This document shows positions 59,637 to 64,000 of a DNA stretch of 64,000 bases, in pieces. This DNA is from Streptomyces sp. 6-11-2 (GTDB lineage: Bacteria > Actinomycetota > Actinomycetes > Streptomycetales > Streptomycetaceae): assembly GCF_006540305.1 (NCBI RefSeq), contig NZ_BJOR01000001.1, positions 1,860,001 through 1,924,000 of the forward strand, given 5' to 3'. The first letter of the stretch is position 1. Each line of letters opens with the position of its first letter. The position numbers and the translations under genes are program-made. The notes under the pieces were generated by a model. That model saw only the letters and a program-made list of their open reading frames with translations, was not told the origin of the DNA and ran no database searches.

Positions 59637-60458
59637 TCAGGCGGAGGCCGGCGCCTCGTCGGCGCCGTCGGCGGACCCCACCGCCTTGGCGCGCTCGTCC
59701 GCCGCGGCCCGGATGGCCCGCCACGCGGACTCCGCGGCCTGCTGCTCCGCCTCCTTCTTGCTGCGGCCGGTGCCGGTGCCGTACGAGACGCCTCCGACGC
59801 GGGCGGCAGCAGTGAAGGTCTTCTCATGATCGGGGCCGGTCTCCGTGACCAGGTACTCGGGCACGCCGAGCCCCTCGGTCGCGGTGAGCTCCTGGAGGCT
59901 GGTCTTCCAGTCCAGGCCGGCTCCGAGGTTGGAGGACTTCTCGATCAACGGGTCGAACAGGCGGTGCACCAGTTCGGAGGCCGCGTCGAGGCCCTGGTCG
60001 AGGTAGACCGCGCCGATCACCGCTTCCAGGGTGTCGGCGAGGATGGACGCCTTGTCCCGGCCGCCCGTGCCCTCTTCACCACGGCCGAGCCGGATGAAGG
60101 CGCCCAGGTCGAGACCGCGCCCGACCTCCGCCAGCGCACGCGAGTTGACCACCGCGGCCCGCAGTTTGGCCAGCTGGCCTTCGGGCAGGTCGGGGTGGGT
60201 GCGGTACAGCGTGTCCGTGACGACCAGACCGAGGACGGAGTCACCGAGGAACTCCAGCCGCTCGTTCGTCGGCAGACCGCCGTTCTCGTACGCGTAGGAA
60301 CGGTGGGTCAGCGCGCGCACCAGAAGGGCGGACTCGAGCTTGTAGCCGAGCCGCCCTTCCAGAAGCGTGTGGGACGAGGCCGTGTTGTCCGACGGAGCAC
60401 CTCCGCGTCGGCGGTGATTGCCCGCTTCGGCGCCTTCCGCCTTCTTGGCAGTGGACAC
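59637..60458 (-). CDS. rnc: Ribonuclease III
   Basis: 273 residues from the GTG at 60456-60458. The catalytic signature [13 protein letters not shown], the second acidic site [16 protein letters not shown] and a C-terminal dsRBD ([31 protein letters not shown]) are present. It cuts double-stranded RNA, matures rRNA and, in S. coelicolor (AbsB), controls antibiotic production. It lies 19 bases after rpmF. Confidence 0.97.
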   Translation of the reverse strand: MSTAKKAEGAEAGNHRRRGGAPSDNTASSHTLLEGRLGYKLESALLVRALTHRSYAYENGGLPTNERLEFLGDSVLGLVVTDTLYRTHPDLPEGQLAKLRAAVVNSRALAEVGRGLDLGAFIRLGRGEEGTGGRDKASILADTLEAVIGAVYLDQGLDAASELVHRLFDPLIEKSSNLGAGLDWKTSLQELTATEGLGVPEYLVTETGPDHEKTFTAAARVGGVSYGTGTGRSKKEAEQQAAESAWRAIRAAADERAKAVGSADGADEAPASA

Positions 60459-60477
60459 AGTGCCTCTCACCAGCCGC

Positions 60478-60651
60478 TCAGACCTCGAGGACCTGGCGCT
60501 TGTTGTAGGTGCCGCACGACGGGCACGCGATGTGCTGCTGCTTGGGCTCGTGGCAGCGCTCGCACGCAACCAGGGTGGGGACCGCAGCCTTCCACTGCGA
60601 CCGGCGGTGGCGCGTGTTGCTGCGCGACATCTTCCGCTTCGGAACAGCCAC
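60478..60651 (-). CDS. rpmF: 50S ribosomal protein L32 (zinc-binding form)
   Basis: 57 residues from the GTG at 60649-60651, with AGGAG upstream. It has [20 protein letters not shown] and two CxxC pairs (CERC, CPSC) that bind zinc. It starts only 2 bases after the yceD stop and is followed by rnc. Confidence 0.97.
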   Translation of the reverse strand: MAVPKRKMSRSNTRHRRSQWKAAVPTLVACERCHEPKQQHIACPSCGTYNKRQVLEV

Positions 60652-60653
60652 GG

Positions 60654-61316
60654 CTACTTCTCCTGCTTCTCGTCGGCGCGTGCTGATCGAGGCGCGCCGC
60701 CGCTCATCTCGTCCTTCTCGCCGTCCTTCATGGTGCCGGCGAGTCCCTGCAAAGCCGCCCAACGGATGTCGACGGCGTCATGGTGGTGGTCCGGGTCGTC
60801 CGTGAGCCGCGCTCCGCACTCGGAGCACAGACCCGCGCAGTCTTCCTGGCACACCGGCTGCATCGGCAGTGCGAGCACCACCGCATCCCGCAGCAGAGGT
60901 TCGAGGTCGAAGAGTCCGTCCTCGAGGAAGAGCCTGTCCTCGTCGTCCTCGTCGTCGGCGGCGTCTTCGTCGGACCGTGCGATCGCACGGCCCCGCTCGT
61001 CGGCGTCGGGGTACGAGAACAGCTCCTGGAAGTCCGCGTCGAGCTCCAGCTCGAGCGGCTCCAGACACCTTACGCACTCCCCCTCGGCCTGTGCACGGGC
61101 GGTGCCTGTGACGAGCACCCCTTCCATGACCGACTCGAGCCGGAGTTCGAGCTCCACCGGGGCGCCTTCCGGCACTCCGACGACGCCCTGGAGACCGAGG
61201 TCTTTGGGGGCGGGGACCGTACGGGTCTGGCGCTGCAGCGCGCCGGGCCGCCGCCCCAGCTCGTGCGTGTCGAACACGAGAGGGTTGCGGTGGTCGAGGC
61301 GGGCGTTCTGAGCCAT
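60654..61316 (-). CDS. DUF177/YceD family protein
   Basis: 220 residues. The core carries [13 protein letters not shown] and, later, [13 protein letters not shown], the Cys clusters typical of the family. An acidic Asp/Glu stretch (about 120-130) and a charged tail are extra. In bacteria it lies before rpmF and is thought to help 23S rRNA or ribosome assembly. The unit is yceD-rpmF-rnc. Confidence 0.93.
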   Translation of the reverse strand: MAQNARLDHRNPLVFDTHELGRRPGALQRQTRTVPAPKDLGLQGVVGVPEGAPVELELRLESVMEGVLVTGTARAQAEGECVRCLEPLELELDADFQELFSYPDADERGRAIARSDEDAADDEDDEDRLFLEDGLFDLEPLLRDAVVLALPMQPVCQEDCAGLCSECGARLTDDPDHHHDAVDIRWAALQGLAGTMKDGEKDEMSGGAPRSARADEKQEK

Positions 61317-61450
61317 TCCTGCTTTCGGTTTCCGAACTCGGGGGGGACGCTCTCCCGGTGATGTTCCGGGCAGCGCGGATCGCGGACGTATGCACGACCG
61401 AAGAGCCAGGATACTTGACCTTTCGCTCTCGGCCCAATCGGGTGGCCGAG

Positions 61451-61652
61451 CTAGTGCTGTGGCCGGACAGGTTTGCCGGGAAGCTCGCGGCGTCCGGTGC
61501 TGGGGGCACCTCCCACGCCCTTCAGGCAGTGGGGGAGCATCGCAAGGCGGAGCATTGCCCGCGTACTGGATGTACTCGGGTGATGCGACAACGCGGCGAG
61601 GTCGCCGTGCCGGGCGTCGCGAGCCGGTGAACCTTTCCGGTCACAGCACTAG
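61451..61652. mobile_element. MITE-like element with inverted repeats
   Basis: About 202 bases bounded by CTAG. Its ends are inverted repeats of some 29 bases (CTAGTGCTGTGgCCGGACAG at the left; CTAGTGCTGTGaCCGGAAAG when the right end is read inward). It carries no transposase. The core has further small hairpins. I recall very similar repeats in many Streptomyces intergenic regions. It supplies the stop codon of the DivIVA-like gene at 61649-61651. Confidence 0.75.
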
Positions 61653-62785
61653 AGACCGCGGCCCTGTTCGTAGGCGCGCAGCTGCTCGGCGCTGATCATG
61701 CTGGTGTCGAAGAGGCTGGTCTCGTCGAGGGCGTGGGCCTGCGGCTGCGGGTAGCCGTGGTGGTCCTGGGGGTCCTGCTGTCCCTGCTGGGCCTGGTTCG
61801 GGTCGTAGCCGGCCGGCTGCTGGGCGTCGTAGGCCTGGAAGGGCGCGCCGCCCGCCTGGGCGTAGCCGGAGGTGCCGGCGGTGGGGGCATACGGGTCGGG
61901 CTGCTGGTAGCCGTACTGGTCCTGCTGGCCGTAGCCCTGCTGGTAGCCGCCGTACGGATCGCTCTGCCCGGGCTGCTGGTAGCCGTAGGCCGGCTGCGGC
62001 TCGTACTGCGGCGGGGCGGGCCGCTCGGCGGGCGGGGCCGCCGGGGAGCGCGGGGCCGCCGGGGCGTCGGCCAGGGCCGCGAGGTCGGCGAGGTAGTCGG
62101 CGTCGCTGGAGTGCTGGACGGTGGTGGTGTCGTCGGCGAGGGCGCCGAGGTCGTCGGTGGCGATGCGGCCGTGCAGCTTCTGGCGGCCTCGGCCGACGGC
62201 GTCCAGGGTCTTGGCGAGGACCGCCTCGAAGGCGCCGAGCTTGGCGTCGACGTACGCGTCGGCGTTGCGGCGCAGGGTCTCGGGGTCGTGGCTGCGCTCG
62301 GGGGCGTCCTCGTCCTCGTAGCCGTCCTCGTCGAGGCCGGGGCCGGTGCCGAGCAGCTTCTCGCGGCCGCGGCCGACCGAGCCGAGGGTCTTGGTGAGGA
62401 CGACCTCGAAGTTGGCGAGCTTGGAGTCGACGTAGTCGTCGGCCTCGGCGCGGACCTCCTCGGCCTCCTGCCGGGCCTCGCCGAGGATCCGGTCGGCCTC
62501 GGCCTGGGAACGGCGGGCGACCTCGGTGCCGGAGACCATCGAGCCGCGCTCGGCGTGCGCGCCCTCGATGATCCGCTCGGCCTCGCGCCGGGCCTCCTGC
62601 ACCATCTGGTCGCGGTCCCCGATCAGCTCCTGGGCCTGGGCGAGGGAACCGGGCAGGGCCTGGCGCACCTCGTCGAGCAGGGCGAGCAGTTCGGCGCGGT
62701 TGACCACGCACGACGCCGACATGGGCATGGACCGGGCGCTGGAGACCGTGGCCACGATCTCGTCGAGCTTGTTCTGCACGTCCAC
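61649..62785 (-). CDS. DivIVA-like / cell-division initiation coiled-coil protein
   Basis: 378 residues with a GTG start. The helical, coiled-coil first 230 or so residues include RREAERIIEGAHAER, RSQAEADRILGEARQEAEEVR and two similar segments ending in VGRGREKL and VGRGRQKL. The rest is rich in Gln, Pro, Tyr and Gly (YGYQQPG, GGYQQGYGQ). It belongs to the DivIVA-like proteins of actinobacteria, but lacks a clear DivIVA N-terminal signature. The exact role is unknown. The TAG stop lies inside the MITE-like end. Confidence 0.8.
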   Translation of the reverse strand: MDVQNKLDEIVATVSSARSMPMSASCVVNRAELLALLDEVRQALPGSLAQAQELIGDRDQMVQEARREAERIIEGAHAERGSMVSGTEVARRSQAEADRILGEARQEAEEVRAEADDYVDSKLANFEVVLTKTLGSVGRGREKLLGTGPGLDEDGYEDEDAPERSHDPETLRRNADAYVDAKLGAFEAVLAKTLDAVGRGRQKLHGRIATDDLGALADDTTTVQHSSDADYLADLAALADAPAAPRSPAAPPAERPAPPQYEPQPAYGYQQPGQSDPYGGYQQGYGQQDQYGYQQPDPYAPTAGTSGYAQAGGAPFQAYDAQQPAGYDPNQAQQGQQDPQDHHGYPQPQAHALDETSLFDTSMISAEQLRAYEQGRGL

Positions 62786-62892
62786 CGTGTGCTCGCCACT
62801 CTCTACAGGTGTGTTGGACTACCGATGTGTCGGAGACGGACGGGACGACTGTACGTCCATGAGGTGATTGCCGGACACCGGGTGACGGGCCG

Positions 62893-63381
62893 TCAGCCGT
62901 CTCGGTCCTTCTTCAGCCGCTGGGTGAGGGCCTCGAGGACCAGCGGCGGCACCAGGTGGGAGACGTCTCCACCCCAGGCCGCGACCTCCTTGACCAGAGA
63001 GGACGACAGGAAGCTGTAGGTGGGGTTGGTGGGCACGAACAGCGTCTCGACGCCGGAGAGGCCGTTGTTCATCTGGGCCATCTGCAGCTCGTAGTCGAAG
63101 TCGCTGACGGCGCGCAGGCCCTTGACGATGGCCGGGATGTCGCGCTGCTTGCAGAAGTCGACGAGGAGGCCGTGGAAGGCCTCGACCCGGACGTTTCCGT
63201 ACTCGGCGGTGACCTGCTGGATGAGGTCGATCCGCTCGTCGATCTCGAACAGGCCCTTCTTCGACTGGTTGATCATCACCGCGACGTAGACCTCGTCGTA
63301 GAGACGGGAGGCGCGGGCGATGATGTCCAGGTGTCCGTTGGTGATGGGGTCGAACGACCCGGGGCAGACGGCGCGGCGCAC
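62893..63381 (-). CDS. coaD: Phosphopantetheine adenylyltransferase
   Basis: 162 residues from the GTG at 63379-63381, with AGGGA upstream; an ATG at 63409-63411 overlapping the rsmD stop is an alternative. It has the nucleotide-binding PGSFDPITNGHLDII motif with the TxGH-type site, GLRAVSDFDYELQMA and SSSLVKEVA. It forms dephospho-CoA from 4-phosphopantetheine and ATP. It is the gene after rsmD in the usual order. Confidence 0.96.
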   Translation of the reverse strand: MRRAVCPGSFDPITNGHLDIIARASRLYDEVYVAVMINQSKKGLFEIDERIDLIQQVTAEYGNVRVEAFHGLLVDFCKQRDIPAIVKGLRAVSDFDYELQMAQMNNGLSGVETLFVPTNPTYSFLSSSLVKEVAAWGGDVSHLVPPLVLEALTQRLKKDRDG

Positions 63382-63407
63382 TTGAGATCCCTCGCTCTCC
63401 GGTCCGG

Positions 63408-63995
63408 TCATCGTGCGTCTTCGCACGTAGAGGCGGCGCGACCGTACCAAAACGTGCCTTCGCCGTAGCGACGGGCCCGGATCGCGTCGAATCCTCGCGG
63501 CCACGTGAACTCCCCGCCCCTGGTGCTGCGCTCCACGGTGACGAGGGCGCCCTCCGCGAGCCACCCCTCGGTGCGGAGTGTGAGCAGAATCTCGCGAAGA
63601 TCGTCGTCGGAGACCGCGTACGGCGGGTCGAGGAAGACGATGTCGTACGGCTCCGCCGGGGCCGGCGTCCGGACGATCTGTTCCGCTTTGCCCGCCTGTA
63701 CGTCGGCGCCTGGGAGGCCGAGCGCCTTCACGTTCTCCCGGACGGTGCGGACCGCTCGCGCGTCGGCCTCCACGAGCAGGGTGTGCCCGGCGCCCCGGGA
63801 CAGCGCCTCCAGGCCGACGGCGCCCGAGCCGGCGTACAGGTCCAGGACGCGTTCGCCGTCCAGCGGGCCGCCCAGGAGGGACTGCCAGGTGGAGAACAGG
63901 CCTTCGCGCGCCCGGTCCGAGGTGGGGCGGGTTCCGCTGCCCGGCGGTACGGCGAGACGGCGTCCGCCGGCCCGGCCGGCGATCACGCGGGTCAT
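63408..63995 (-). CDS. rsmD: 16S rRNA (guanine966-N2)-methyltransferase
   Basis: 195 residues and complete, with its ATG at 63993-63995, five bases from the window edge. SAM-binding DLYAGSGAVGLEAL and the catalytic FLDPPY motif are present, with the GGRRLAVPPG start that RsmD proteins share. It methylates G966 in helix 31 of 16S rRNA. It adjoins coaD, as in most bacteria. Confidence 0.96.
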   Translation of the reverse strand: MTRVIAGRAGGRRLAVPPGSGTRPTSDRAREGLFSTWQSLLGGPLDGERVLDLYAGSGAVGLEALSRGAGHTLLVEADARAVRTVRENVKALGLPGADVQAGKAEQIVRTPAPAEPYDIVFLDPPYAVSDDDLREILLTLRTEGWLAEGALVTVERSTRGGEFTWPRGFDAIRARRYGEGTFWYGRAASTCEDAR

Positions 63996-64000
63996 GTCTG

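Noticed and set aside
61358..61695. Plus-strand small ORFs in and around the MITE-like element
   Set aside because: They lie in the inverted-repeat element, have no ribosome site and look like the spurious peptides often called in such repeats.

Overview
The window is a contiguous stretch of a Streptomyces chromosome. The evidence is very high G+C, many GTG starts, dense operons, WhiG and NsdA developmental regulators, four clustered type I signal peptidases, an Ffh/FtsY/SMC/RNase III housekeeping set, and a gene order that I recognise from the S. coelicolor SCO5655-SCO5567 core region, here read in the opposite direction. Product names rest on recognised motifs and remembered family sequences, not on a database search.

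Layout. 1-9.8 kb holds the end of a glycerophosphodiester phosphodiesterase, an orphan polyamine-type binding lipoprotein, a putrescine/GABA catabolic set (aldehyde dehydrogenase divergent from an Lrp regulator and a class III aminotransferase), an unusual ABC exporter pair, a VOC protein and a sortase-anchored LAETG surface protein behind a consensus promoter. 9.8-15.9 kb holds a mycothiol-dependent-type enzyme, a thiamine ABC transporter operon preceded by a TPP riboswitch, rlmN and a 58-residue zinc-finger-like protein. 16-20.8 kb is cdsA-frr-pyrH-tsf-rpsB. 21-23.7 kb is an M23 peptidase, an array of about 30-bp hairpin repeats, a TetR regulator and whiG. 23.9-28 kb is dprA-yifB-yraN, a DUF2469 gene and a NUDIX gene. 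28-35.4 kb holds sipZ, sipY, sipX and sipW downstream of rpsP-khpA-rimM-trmD-rplS, and a zincin/zinc-ribbon protein. 36-47.9 kb holds a methyltransferase, a frameshifted second ftsH, ffh, the nitrogen operon amtB-glnK-glnD with a GlnR box, nsdA and a primase-like protein. 48.6-56.7 kb holds ftsY, a glucose permease, smc and acyP. 56.9-64 kb holds a secreted CAP protein, an HxlR regulator, mutM-rnc-rpmF-yceD, a DivIVA-like protein next to a MITE-like element, coaD and rsmD.

How the genes work together. Most genes serve translation (S2, S16, L19, L32, EF-Ts, RRF, TrmD, RimM, RlmN, RsmD), protein targeting and export (Ffh, FtsY, signal peptidases), chromosome organisation and repair (SMC, MutM, DprA) and nitrogen/PII signalling. 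Three regulators of development or antibiotic production (WhiG, NsdA, RNase III/AbsB) are interspersed.

The most notable observations are: a single-base frameshift in an otherwise full-length ftsH; a higher-order 89-bp repeat built of modules whose stems differ in sequence but keep pairing; a roughly 110-residue low-complexity insertion in the SMC hinge; a TPP riboswitch followed by a 12-bp hairpin; a GlnR box at amtB; a 22-bp perfect palindrome upstream of the CAP gene; and a MITE-like element that supplies the stop codon of the DivIVA-like gene. I did not find a convincing new multi-gene defence or biosynthetic system; the window is mainly core genome.
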